Positions 26,791 through 35,442 of a stretch of DNA of 64,000 nt are shown here, piece by piece. This stretch comes from Gemmata sp. (GTDB lineage: Bacteria > Planctomycetota > Planctomycetia > Gemmatales > Gemmataceae), in the NCBI GenBank assembly GCA_025055115.1, contig JANWYJ010000079.1, positions 1 through 64,000 of the forward strand, read 5' to 3'. The notes beneath the pieces are model-generated. The model ran no database searches. It was given only the letters and a program-made list of their open reading frames with translations, and was not told where the DNA came from. The position numbers were made by a program, and so were the translations under genes. Within the stretch, counting starts at the first letter, position 1; each line of letters starts with the position of its first letter.

Positions 26791-28746
26791 CTAGCGTCGG
26801 GGTGAATCGCTCAGAGCCGCGACTACCGCGTTGGCGTCGGGGTAACGGTCTTGTGGATTCTTACTCAGTAAGCGCAGAATCACCGCTTCCAGTGACTCCG
26901 GAATGTGCGGTCGAACCTGACGCGGCGGCACCGGTTGAAGTGAACAGACACTATGATACACCGCCGCGCAGGTTTGCCCCGGAAACGGCAACCGCCCCGT
27001 GGCCATCACATAAATCACAGCACCAAGGCTGAATAAGTCGGATAGCGGCGTAGCCTCCCGACCGTGGATGATCTCCGGGGCCATATAGAAGGGTGTACCG
27101 ACCAAGGAGCCTTCGGCCGTCATCTTGGCATCATCGCTCACCCGAGCTAGCCCAAAATCGGTGATTTTCACCCGCCCCGTGTCATTTTCGATGAGAATGT
27201 TGGCCGGTTTGATGTCGCGGTGGATGATGTTCTTGGCATGCGCGGCCGCCAAACCCTTCGACACTTGGCGGGCGATATCGAATACCAAAGGAATCGGTAA
27301 CGGTCCATGTTGTTGAATCTGGCTCTCCAAGCAGCTTCCGTGGATGTACTCCATCGCCAGATAGGCCATGCCGGCGAATTCCCGAACCGCATAAATGCAC
27401 ACCACATGCTCGTTTTGAATCGCGGCAGCGACCCGCGCCTCGCGGGCAAACCGCTGTTGCGCTGCGGGCATGGCCGCCAACTCCGGAGCGAGCATCTTAA
27501 TAGCGACGTGACGATCCAAACTCGGTTCGAAAGCTTTGAAGACGTAGCCCATCGCGCCGCGGCCAACGATAGCAAGCAGATGGTATTCGCCCAGTAAACA
27601 GCCACCGGCGGGGAAGTTCTCAAAAAACGCCGGACCAAACTCCGGCAGTTCGGCCACGGGGGCATACCCCGCCGGCATCACGGCTGTCTGTATCGGATCG
27701 GGTGCAGGGGTTCGCCGCGGCGCGTGGGGAATGGTACCGCTCAGCCGTGTCCGGCTTGTCTCGACCGTCAGATTCACCAGTTCCGCCGCCCCCACGGCGA
27801 GCATGGCCGCAAAATCCGGACATTGGCCAATATCTTGATTGAGGACGTTGGCGAAGGCTTCGACTTTGGGCGCAACCTTCTGCAGGAAATCGATTAACGC
27901 CGATTGCGACAGTTGGAATTGCTCCCGGGCGGTGCGGAGAAGGTCTTCGAGCAAATCCGCTCGCTGCACCACCGCATCCAGTTGCACCAAGCGGCTGGCA
28001 AACGCCAACAATTCGGCCCGCTGCCGCCGATGTGGGAAGGCTGTGGTCATCAATTGCGGTTGGTGATGGAAGCGGATCGGCTCCACAATATCGTCAGGTA
28101 GCTTCCAACTGCGCAAAAGTTCAGAACTGACATCGGCATGGTCGATCCCGAACGAGGCAATCTCCGCCGCACATGGATTTTCGAGGATGCGCTCGGAATT
28201 CCGCTGGATATGCTCTGCCCACTTGTCGGGAAAAGCCTGTTGGAGCAGAGCTTCGCCCATATCACGCAGTAGACCCGCGACCAAGTCGTCGTCCGGGGCC
28301 GAACGGCGGGTCAGTAGAGCCAATTCCCGAGCAATGATCGCACCACCAACCGACGCAATCCAAAATTCGCGGAGTTCCGCTTCGTTGGAACGCGGGTTCT
28401 TCACCGCCGGAAGCGATAACCCCAAAGCCAACGACCGGACCGTTTTCAAACCCAACACCTGAACGGCCCGTGCTACGGAAGCTACCGGTTGCTTCAACCC
28501 ATAAATGCACGAATTGACAGCCCGCAACAGCTTGGCACACAATGCTGGGTCCAAACTCAGCAGTGCGATGATTTCTTGCGGATCGCAATCCGGTTTACTG
28601 GCGGCATTCACCACTTGCACCGCCACCGCGGGTGGTGTGGGCAAACGGTTAGGATCGAGCACCCTTGCCAGGATATCCGCACGAGTCTGTGGATGTCGAC
28701 TGGGCACCAGGGTGATCTGGCTGGGAGGGAATGTTATCGCTGACAC
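26791..28746 (-). CDS. HDOD domain fused to Ser/Thr protein kinase
   Basis: The 651-residue product combines two signalling modules. Residues 25-230 form an HDOD domain, a degenerate HD-hydrolase fold that serves as a signalling scaffold (LDPALCAKLLRAVN and the later DHADVSSELLRSWKLP block). After a helical and then Pro-rich linker, residues 387-645 form a Hanks-type kinase: VGRGAMG glycine loop, AIK with Lys417, HRDIKPAN at 509-516, DFG at 530-532 and APE at 556-558. All catalytic residues are present, and no membrane helix or PASTA repeat is seen. The start is GTG without a strong ribosome site, and an inverted repeat (28744-28761) overlaps it. Confidence 0.9.
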   Translation of the reverse strand: MSAITFPPSQITLVPSRHPQTRADILARVLDPNRLPTPPAVAVQVVNAASKPDCDPQEIIALLSLDPALCAKLLRAVNSCIYGLKQPVASVARAVQVLGLKTVRSLALGLSLPAVKNPRSNEAELREFWIASVGGAIIARELALLTRRSAPDDDLVAGLLRDMGEALLQQAFPDKWAEHIQRNSERILENPCAAEIASFGIDHADVSSELLRSWKLPDDIVEPIRFHHQPQLMTTAFPHRRQRAELLAFASRLVQLDAVVQRADLLEDLLRTAREQFQLSQSALIDFLQKVAPKVEAFANVLNQDIGQCPDFAAMLAVGAAELVNLTVETSRTRLSGTIPHAPRRTPAPDPIQTAVMPAGYAPVAELPEFGPAFFENFPAGGCLLGEYHLLAIVGRGAMGYVFKAFEPSLDRHVAIKMLAPELAAMPAAQQRFAREARVAAAIQNEHVVCIYAVREFAGMAYLAMEYIHGSCLESQIQQHGPLPIPLVFDIARQVSKGLAAAHAKNIIHRDIKPANILIENDTGRVKITDFGLARVSDDAKMTAEGSLVGTPFYMAPEIIHGREATPLSDLFSLGAVIYVMATGRLPFPGQTCAAVYHSVCSLQPVPPRQVRPHIPESLEAVILRLLSKNPQDRYPDANAVVAALSDSPRR

Positions 28747-28818
28747 GGATCACCGTCCGTGAGTAAATGCCGTGGTAGGAATCGGTGTTATCGTGTGTTT
28801 AACTTGCGACACAAACAC
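28744..28818. promoter_or_regulatory. Two inverted repeats in the HDOD-kinase/glgX divergent region
   Basis: CACGGA-TCACCG-TCCGTG at 28744-28761 overlaps the GTG start of the minus-strand kinase gene. GTGTTT (28795-28800) and AAACAC (28813-28818) form a second pair 12 bases apart. Both are the right size for operators or leader hairpins; no regulator is known, so this is inference from symmetry. Confidence 0.3.
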
Positions 28819-29043
28819 CGCGTGGTCAAATTTTTCCTATCTCTCTTAGTAGCAACAACTTACTTTTCATTTCACGCAACGACAGACGACAGGCCGGCAT
28901 CAGGGCTGCGGGCTAGAGCCTCTCGATGAAAAGCATCTGACAATCGGAAATCCAATGGCAACGAGAAACACCTCTGCTGGTAGTTGCCTGCGGCCAGTTC
29001 ACCTATAAGCGTATCTCGGTTCATCCAGTGTTGGAGCTTGGGG

Positions 29044-31338
29044 ATGTCCACTTTTCGTACCAGTCGAGGGCGGCCACTGCCTCTGGGAGCCACGGCGACC
29101 CCGGAGGGAATCAATTTCGCCCTGCTGTGCCGCCACGGGCACGACATCACCTTGGTGATTCTTCCCGAAGAGGGCGGCAACACGCCCCTAGCGGAACTTC
29201 GCCTCGACCCGCACAAGAACCGTACCGGCGACCATTGGCACATTCGCGTTCACGATCTGCCAGAGGTTTTCTGCTACGGCTGGCGGGTAGATGGCCCGCG
29301 CGGCCCTCGGACGCGCTTCGATCCATCACGGTTGTTGCTCGATCCGGCCGCGACCGTGCTTTCGCATGGTGAAGTGTGGGCGGGGACTTGCGAAATCGAC
29401 CCCGCCCGCACCCTCCGCCGCAGCCTTTTCCGCCGAGGTATTCGCTATGATTGGGGCGACGATGCCCCACCGCTGATCGAATATGAAGATTCCATCATCT
29501 ACGAACTGCACGTCCGTGGATTTACCTGTCATCCCTCCAGTGGGGTGGAACACCCCGGCACCTTCCGCGGCCTCATCGAGAAGATTCCCTATCTCAAATG
29601 GCTGGGGATCACGGCGGTTGAACTGATGCCAGTATTCGAATGGGACGAATGCGATTGTCCTTTCACCAACCCCTTCACCGGCGAGAAACTCACGAACTTT
29701 TGGGGCTATAACCCCATCGCGTTTGCCGCCCCCAAGGCCGCGTTTGCCTCCAACGCCAAGCAACATCTGCAAACGCACGAATTCCGCGACATGGTGAAGG
29801 CCCTGCACGCCGCGGGTATTGAAGTGATTCTCGATGTCGTGTTCAACCACACTGGCGAAGGCGATGATCGCGGGCGAACGTACAGCTTCCGCGGTCTGGA
29901 TAACGAACTGTACTATCTACTCGATGAACAGGGGCGCTATCTGAACTACTCAGGTTGTGGTAATACCGTTAACTGTAATCATCCCGTGGTGCGCGATCTG
30001 ATCATGACGTGCCTTCGCTATTGGGTCGGCGACATGCATGTCGATGGTTTCCGCTTCGATTTGGCAAGTATTTTGGGGCGTGACCGGCGCGGCCATGTGA
30101 TGGTCGAACCGCCGGTGATCGAAAGCATTACCGAAGATGGAGTCCTGGCGGATGCCAAACTGATTGCCGAGCCGTGGGATGCTGCAGGTTTGTATCAAGT
30201 CGGGCGGTTCCCTTTCGGTCGCCGTTGGAGTGAATGGAATGGTAAGTATCGTGATGATGTGCGTCAGTTTTGGCGTGGTGATTTGGGCTTCGCTGGCGCC
30301 GTGGCGAGCCGCATTTGTGGTAGCTCCGATCTGTACCAATGGAACGGACGGCTGCCGCGACATTCCATCAACTTCATCACCGCCCACGACGGCTTTACTC
30401 TCTACGATCTGGTGAGTTACAACCACAAGCACAACGAAGCCAACGGCGAGGGCAACCGCGACGGCTCCAACGAAAATCACTCGTGGAATTGCGGTGTCGA
30501 AGGCGACACCGACGACCCGGCCGTGCTGCGACTTCGCTACCGGCAAGCCCGGAACATGATGACCACGCTAATGCTCAGCCAAGGAGTGCCGATGATTCTG
30601 GCCGGCGATGAATTTCTCCGCACGCAAAAGGGCAACAACAATGCGTGGTGCCAAGATAACGAGATTTCCTGGGTCAATTGGGAATTGGCTGAGAAACACA
30701 AGGATTTTTTGCGCTTCGTCCGGGAATTGATTTGGTTACGCAAGCGGCATCCCGCACTGCGGCGGCGGCGATTCTTTCTGGGCGAACTGCTGCGCAGCGA
30801 TTTTCCGCGCGAGCGTGGCCCTCACACCCCACCTTATTCGTCCACCTCGGTACCGATTCCGCCTGAGGTCGCGGAGTTGTTCCCCAGCGCTGGACCGGTC
30901 CGCCCTGGAGATGCCGGCTTACCCCGCGACATCGAAACGCCGCCACCAGGCGGATACAACCGCCCACCCCGTGACCCGAGTTGGTCGGCCCCGGTCTTGG
31001 CCGACATCCATTGGCACGGCGTCGAACCTTATAAGCCCGATTTCAGCTTCACCTCGCGAACGCTCGCTTTCGCCCTCGATGGCCGTTTCACCGGGCGTGA
31101 ACGCGACCCCGACTATCAAATCGATAACGATTTTTATGTGGCTATGAATGCCTGGACAGAACCGGTGCGCTTCCGCATCCCGGCGGCCCCGACCCGCCGT
31201 CGCTGGCATCGCGTCATCGACACCGCGTTAACACCCCCGGAGGATTTTGTGCCTGAAGGAACCGGTCCCGTGATCGCCGAGGGCACGGTGTATCCTGTGG
31301 CTCCCTACAGCATGATTGTGCTCATCTCGGAAGCCTGA
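29044..31338 (+). CDS. glgX: Glycogen debranching enzyme (GH13 isoamylase type)
   Basis: The enzyme hydrolyses alpha-1,6 branches of glycogen. The 764-residue protein has an N-terminal CBM48-like region (1-140), then the GH13 barrel. Asp339 in DGFRFDLAS is the nucleophile, Glu376 in LIAEPWDAAG the acid/base and Asp449 in ITAHDGFTLYD the stabiliser; HNEANGEGNRDG is typical of GlgX/TreX. Residues about 583-648 are a Pro-rich insert not expected in the family, located before the C-terminal beta domain. The ATG at 29044 has GGAG seven bases upstream; the frame opens at 28984. The last 34 bases around the stop are duplicated downstream. Confidence 0.93.
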   Translation: MSTFRTSRGRPLPLGATATPEGINFALLCRHGHDITLVILPEEGGNTPLAELRLDPHKNRTGDHWHIRVHDLPEVFCYGWRVDGPRGPRTRFDPSRLLLDPAATVLSHGEVWAGTCEIDPARTLRRSLFRRGIRYDWGDDAPPLIEYEDSIIYELHVRGFTCHPSSGVEHPGTFRGLIEKIPYLKWLGITAVELMPVFEWDECDCPFTNPFTGEKLTNFWGYNPIAFAAPKAAFASNAKQHLQTHEFRDMVKALHAAGIEVILDVVFNHTGEGDDRGRTYSFRGLDNELYYLLDEQGRYLNYSGCGNTVNCNHPVVRDLIMTCLRYWVGDMHVDGFRFDLASILGRDRRGHVMVEPPVIESITEDGVLADAKLIAEPWDAAGLYQVGRFPFGRRWSEWNGKYRDDVRQFWRGDLGFAGAVASRICGSSDLYQWNGRLPRHSINFITAHDGFTLYDLVSYNHKHNEANGEGNRDGSNENHSWNCGVEGDTDDPAVLRLRYRQARNMMTTLMLSQGVPMILAGDEFLRTQKGNNNAWCQDNEISWVNWELAEKHKDFLRFVRELIWLRKRHPALRRRRFFLGELLRSDFPRERGPHTPPYSSTSVPIPPEVAELFPSAGPVRPGDAGLPRDIETPPPGGYNRPPRDPSWSAPVLADIHWHGVEPYKPDFSFTSRTLAFALDGRFTGRERDPDYQIDNDFYVAMNAWTEPVRFRIPAAPTRRRWHRVIDTALTPPEDFVPEGTGPVIAEGTVYPVAPYSMIVLISEA

Positions 31339-31415
31339 CCTGGGTTCGCGTGGTGTTAACCGTGGGCACCAGCGCCGCAATAGCATGATTGTACTGATCT
31401 CGGAAGCCTGATCTG
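31309..31415. repeat. 34-bp duplication of the glgX 3' end, 73 bp apart
   Basis: Bases 31309-31342, holding the last glgX codons and stop, recur at 31382-31415 with three changes (shared AGCATGATTGT and ATCTCGGAAGCCTGA). The offset is 73 bases. The second copy lacks a reading frame and so is a by-product of duplication. Confidence 0.85.
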
Positions 31416-31462
31416 AGCACCATCATGAGTAAACTAATGAACAATATGAACATAAAAGTAGT

Positions 31463-31499
31463 ACGGCGTCATTCCCGACCACTGTCGGGCGGACGCCGT
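31463..31499. terminator. Strong two-part hairpin between convergent genes
   Basis: ACGGCGTC (31463-31470) pairs with GACGCCGT (31492-31499), and inside it CCCGAC (31474-31479) pairs with GTCGGG (31484-31489). On the minus strand the hairpin is followed by CTACTTTTATG, a weak U-rich tract, so it best fits a terminator for the DUF1559 gene. It may also stop glgX transcripts. Confidence 0.5.
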
Positions 31500-31559
31500 T
31501 GGCGCATGGGCCACGCCTTCAGTCTCTGTTTACCTGAAACTCAAAAACGAACTCGAATT

Positions 31560-32672
31560 TTAGAAGTCGACGTTGATGACTTCCCCCCCAGCCCGGGTGC
31601 CCAGTGCTGAGAACGCTGCGGGAGAAATCGTGTCGCGGATGAAGCGCACACTGCCGTCGCCCATCACAAAGTTCGCACCCCCGGCATGCCGGCTGCCGAA
31701 ACTCACTTCATATGCCGCCCAGTTCAGGTCATTGTCGGCCCAGGTCGTCGCGGTGGGGTGCGGCCGCGGATAGTTGATCCGCACCGCGGTGCTGCCCCCC
31801 ATTTCCGACCAATCGGTACCTTCCCAACAGTCGAAGTCATCGCCCCCAATGATGTAGTGGTCTTTCTTGCCAGCATTGCGGTTCGATTCACCCAGCGATG
31901 AGTAGGTGGGCAACAGCGGGTCGGGTTCGGCTTCACCGATCATCAGCGTGTTGGAAAGACCGTCGGTAACACTCAGAAGCGTCACCGGCCCCCCTGGGCC
32001 ACCATTGGCCAACCGCGTCCCGCTACAGCCGGTGCCGAATAGACGTGGTCGTACAATGAACATCCCGTCGAGTTCCGAAAGATGCCTGGCGCCGGGAATC
32101 ACCCCCGCGCCGACCCCCCAGCCCAGTTGGCAGGGCGTCTGCCCACCCGCGGGTTTACCATCATGCGGCTGTAGCCCCGTGACCACACCCAGATAGTTCC
32201 CGGTCGCCCGATCAGCAAACCACGGCGGATTTTCGACCGAGCCATCGAAGAGCCGCTCGGGGATATTCGTTGAGGGGCAGCGGTAGGTCTTAATCGGTGT
32301 ACCGCTGGCGGCCACATGCCGAATGAACGGATCGCTGGAGGTAATCTGCGGATTGACGACCGCTGTCGCTGCGGCCCAGTTCACCGCACCAAACGACAAC
32401 GCTTTGAAGAGCGGGTCTTGCTCAATGTAGGGTAGCAAGAAGGCCGTCCAGTGCGCGCCTTCTTCCGCTTCGCCCAACATCGGCACGCGGTCGTTGTGGA
32501 CATTGGCGAAGTTATGAACCGCCAACCCCATCTGCTTGAGGTTGTTCTGGCAGCTCATGCGAGCCGCGGCTTCGCGGACTTTCTGTACTGCCGGCAATAA
32601 CAAGCCGATGAGAATCGCGATAATCGCGATCACCACCAACAACTCGATGAGTGTAAAACCTCGGCGCTTCAT
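31560..32672 (-). CDS. DUF1559 pseudopilin-like protein
   Basis: This family is hugely expanded in planctomycetes, and members are thought to be type II secretion/pilin-like surface or periplasmic proteins. The 370 residues open with the prepilin motif KRRGFTLIELLVVIAIIAIL, where cleavage after Gly and methylation of Phe are expected. At the end HAGGANFVMGDGSVRFI is the H-x9-DG signature. A Cys-rich middle could form disulfides. The ATG has GGAG seven bases upstream. The small lipoprotein gene lies 57 bases upstream on the same strand, a common pairing in this phylum. Confidence 0.93.
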   Translation of the reverse strand: MKRRGFTLIELLVVIAIIAILIGLLLPAVQKVREAAARMSCQNNLKQMGLAVHNFANVHNDRVPMLGEAEEGAHWTAFLLPYIEQDPLFKALSFGAVNWAAATAVVNPQITSSDPFIRHVAASGTPIKTYRCPSTNIPERLFDGSVENPPWFADRATGNYLGVVTGLQPHDGKPAGGQTPCQLGWGVGAGVIPGARHLSELDGMFIVRPRLFGTGCSGTRLANGGPGGPVTLLSVTDGLSNTLMIGEAEPDPLLPTYSSLGESNRNAGKKDHYIIGGDDFDCWEGTDWSEMGGSTAVRINYPRPHPTATTWADNDLNWAAYEVSFGSRHAGGANFVMGDGSVRFIRDTISPAAFSALGTRAGGEVINVDF

Positions 32673-32729
32673 CGTGCTTCTCCCCCCAAAAAGTGGCGCA
32701 AAATACCGTCGCCACGGTTTCCTTGGCCG

Positions 32730-33206
32730 CTACTTGGCCGGAATATCGTATATAAACACATTTTCACTACTGGTGACTGTGAAACGCACCGGTGTGGTGC
32801 TGTTAGCTTTGCCTTCGAGGTGGCTGTCAGGCACCAACTCGACCATGGTGATACCCACTTCGCTCGGTTTGTCGTCCGCACTGAGTTTGGCTGAGGCAGG
32901 GGTGTTGTGCCGGGGCACTTGGCACGAGAAGGTGACGGTGTATTCCCCCGCCGGCAGGCCGACACCCGTATTGCTGCGCACCACCAAGTGGCCGTGCTGG
33001 TCGGTTTCACCCACCCCCATGTTGAAGCGATTGACCTCACCGGACGCTGGCCGGAAGTAGACCAACAACCGCGGATAGGCCTTGCCGCCTAAAGTCACCT
33101 GACCTTTGATCTCGTAAATGGGCGGGTCACCGCCGCAACCGGTCAACGTCACTCCGGCCATCAGACTCGCAACAATTGCTAGCCCCCGGGTCATTGGTGT
33201 CACCAT
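32730..33206 (-). CDS. Small exported lipoprotein, planctomycete type
   Basis: The 158-residue product has a lipoprotein signal with lipobox LTGC near residue 24. A single beta-rich domain follows (IKGQVTLGGKAYPRLLVYFRP and LPAGEYTVTF), resembling carboxypeptidase-regulatory/transthyretin-like folds. Such proteins are very often encoded right before DUF1559 genes in planctomycetes, as here, but their role is not established. I chose the ATG at 33206 because GGGAGG lies six bases upstream; an internal Met at 33194 is less well placed. Confidence 0.8.
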   Translation of the reverse strand: MVTPMTRGLAIVASLMAGVTLTGCGGDPPIYEIKGQVTLGGKAYPRLLVYFRPASGEVNRFNMGVGETDQHGHLVVRSNTGVGLPAGEYTVTFSCQVPRHNTPASAKLSADDKPSEVGITMVELVPDSHLEGKANSTTPVRFTVTSSENVFIYDIPAK

Positions 33207-33410
33207 GCTCACCCTCCCCAATTGCTCGCCGCGCGAAGTTTGGAAGAGGAACGAGTGATCAGGCCGCCTCGATAATCCCCCTCCCCCCAACTTCCCGACG
33301 CGACATCAGGGTAACGATCCTTGAAGAATGTCTTGTGAGGTGTTTTTGTAGATTCAGTACAGATTGAGAATCTGTATAGATCAGTTTGAACTATACAGAG
33401 CCGGAATGAC

Positions 33411-33518
33411 GGGAAAGCCAGTTCGTCGGCGGATGCCTTTTCATTTGCTACTTCTCGGACTCGTTTTTGAGGGGAATTGTTAGTGGGAAAGCCAGTTCGT
33501 CGGCGGATGCCTTTTCAT
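33411..33518. repeat. Perfect 34-bp direct repeat, 74 bp apart
   Basis: Identical copies lie at 33411-33444 and 33485-33518, beginning GGGAAAGCCAGTTCGTCGGC and ending TTTTCAT. The 40 bases between them are unrelated. Confidence 0.9.
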
Positions 33519-33530
33519 CCCTGTGGCAGA

Positions 33531-33576
33531 AGATGGCCGAGAACATCATCGAAAGATGGCCGAGACCATCATCGAG
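33531..33576. repeat. 23-bp tandem pair
   Basis: AGATGGCCGAGAACATCATC plus GAA (33531-33553) is followed directly by a copy with two changes (33554-33576). Confidence 0.85.
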
Positions 33577-33960
33577 AAGGGAAAAAGTTCCCTGGCAAAG
33601 GCCTTGTTCATTCAACTTGCGGATGAGAACGGCTTGTAGCAGTCGGGTATCCGCGTGGCCACTGATCAGTTCTTGGACAGCCCACCGATGAGCTGGAAGA
33701 TGTTTCTCTGTTTTTCCGAGATGGATTGCTTTTCCGAGATGGACTGCGATTGATCAGTTCTTGAACAGTGCGATGGCGACGGCGTGCGGTAATGTGTGCG
33801 ATCCGTCAGTTATTTCGGCGTGAAAGGTACGAAGTGCATATAAGAAATCCTAAGGCGAACGTGCCGGCGCAAGGCGGTCGTATTCGTTCATCCTGAGAAC
33901 GCGTATGATGATCCCCGGCTCCGGAGGCTTTTGATACCGAACACCGAAATTGAGGGAACC

Positions 33961-35424
33961 ATGACTGGAAGTAGCACCAAGAAGACCGTCACGCTGATTC
34001 CCGGTGATGGGATTGGCCCGGAATGCGTGGAGAGTGCCCGGCGCATCATTGATGCCACCGGCGTGGCGATCGAATGGGAAGTGCGGCATGCGGGTGAAAG
34101 TGTCTTCAAGCAAGGGATTCCCTCGGGTGTTCCTCCGGAAACGATTGAATCGATCCGCAAAACCCGTTGCGTGCTCAAAGGACCGCTGGGAACGCCGGTG
34201 GGTTATGGGGAGAAGTCGGCCAACGTCACGTTGCGCAAGCTGTTTGAAACCTTCGCCAACATCCGCCCGGTGCGGGAACTGCCGGGCGTGCCCACTCCCT
34301 ACAGTGGCCGCGGCATCGACTTGGTCGTCATTCGCGAAAATGTCGAAGACCTTTACGCCGGGATTGAGCACCTGCAGACGCCGGGTGTGGCGCAGTGTTT
34401 GAAATTGATCAGTCGTAAGGGATGTGAGAAAATTGTGCGTTTGGCGTTTGAGTTTGCCCGCAGTGAAGGTCGCAAAAGTGTTGCTTGTGCAACCAAATCG
34501 AACATCATGAAGCTTACGGAAGGGATGCTGAAGCGGACCTTCGAGGAAATCGCCAAAGAGTACCCCGACATTCAAGCGTGGCATGTGATCGTCGATAACT
34601 GTGCCCACCAGTTGGTCAAAAAGCCAGAACAGTTCGACGTCATTGTGACCACCAACATGAATGGCGACATTCTCAGCGACCTCACCAGTGCCTTGGTGGG
34701 GGGCTTGGGCTTTGCCCCCAGTGCCAATTTGGGTAACGATGTGGCGATTTTTGAAGCGGTGCATGGCAGTGCTCCCAAATATGCTGGCAAAAACATCATC
34801 AACCCCACGGCCGTCATCGGCAGTGCCATCATGATGCTGCGGCATTTAGGGGAATTGGAAACAGCCGCCCGCGTCGAAAATGCCCTTTTGGTGACGCTCG
34901 AAGAAGGAAAGGTCCGCACGGGGGATGTGGTCGGCTATGATAGTGGGAAAGCCGGCACAACGACGGCCTTCACCGACGAAATTATCCGCAATCTCGGTCG
35001 AACCCCGAAATCCGTGACCATCCGCACGTATCGGCCCTTGCAGATTCCCCGACTGTCCTCCGATCCGGTCAGTGTGCGACCGCAGCAGCGGAAAGTGATC
35101 GGAGCGGATGTGTTCGTCGAAACTGGGGAGCTGCCACCGGTATTGGGGCCGGCACTCGAAACGCTCGCCCAAGGCACGGCGTTGAAGCTGAAGATGGTGT
35201 CGAACCGCGGAACTCAAGTGTACCCCGACAAGGGCACGATGATCGACTGTGTCGACCATTATCGTTGTCGCTTTGTGTTACGAGAGGCCCAGGGTGAGCT
35301 GACCGACCAACAGTTGCTCGAACTGCTCAGCCGCATTGGTTCCCGGTATCGTTGGGTCCATGTCGAGAAATTGCAGGAATTCGATGGTCAGCCCAGCTAT
35401 ACTAAAGCACAGGGCGAAGACTGA
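33961..35424 (+). CDS. icd: NADP-type isocitrate dehydrogenase with C-terminal extension
   Basis: The enzyme oxidatively decarboxylates isocitrate to 2-oxoglutarate in the TCA cycle. The 487 residues contain IPGDGIGPE (13-21), substrate-binding KSANVTLRK (85-93), VIRENVEDLYAG (123-134) and the family signature NMNGDILSDLTSALVGG (232-248). HGSAPKYAGK with Lys-Tyr predicts NADP rather than NAD. Beyond about residue 350 lies a 135-residue extra domain, as in the long Thermus/Rickettsia-type enzymes. The ATG at 33961 follows GAGGG; an upstream TTG frame start at 33931 is less likely. The ABC gene begins 18 bases after the stop. Confidence 0.92.
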   Translation: MTGSSTKKTVTLIPGDGIGPECVESARRIIDATGVAIEWEVRHAGESVFKQGIPSGVPPETIESIRKTRCVLKGPLGTPVGYGEKSANVTLRKLFETFANIRPVRELPGVPTPYSGRGIDLVVIRENVEDLYAGIEHLQTPGVAQCLKLISRKGCEKIVRLAFEFARSEGRKSVACATKSNIMKLTEGMLKRTFEEIAKEYPDIQAWHVIVDNCAHQLVKKPEQFDVIVTTNMNGDILSDLTSALVGGLGFAPSANLGNDVAIFEAVHGSAPKYAGKNIINPTAVIGSAIMMLRHLGELETAARVENALLVTLEEGKVRTGDVVGYDSGKAGTTTAFTDEIIRNLGRTPKSVTIRTYRPLQIPRLSSDPVSVRPQQRKVIGADVFVETGELPPVLGPALETLAQGTALKLKMVSNRGTQVYPDKGTMIDCVDHYRCRFVLREAQGELTDQQLLELLSRIGSRYRWVHVEKLQEFDGQPSYTKAQGED

Positions 35425-35442
35425 CCAGCGGCCGGAGGCACG

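Larger units (their letters stand above)
33207..33960. other. Repeat-rich intergenic region upstream of icd
   Basis: These 754 bases contain no gene I can support. From 33411 to 33780 the sequence is a mosaic of duplications: a perfect 34-bp repeat 74 bases apart, a 23-bp tandem pair, an 18-base-spaced TTTTCCGAGATGGA pair (33712, 33730) and TGATCAGTTCTTG at 33663 and 33751. Upstream, 33340-33410 is AT-richer with the near-inverted words AGATTGAGAATCTGTATAGATC and may carry a promoter for either gene. Confidence 0.5.

Noticed and set aside
31425-31610. 61-codon + strand frame after glgX
   Set aside because: It runs through the strong hairpin and into the 3' end of the DUF1559 gene; no ribosome site.
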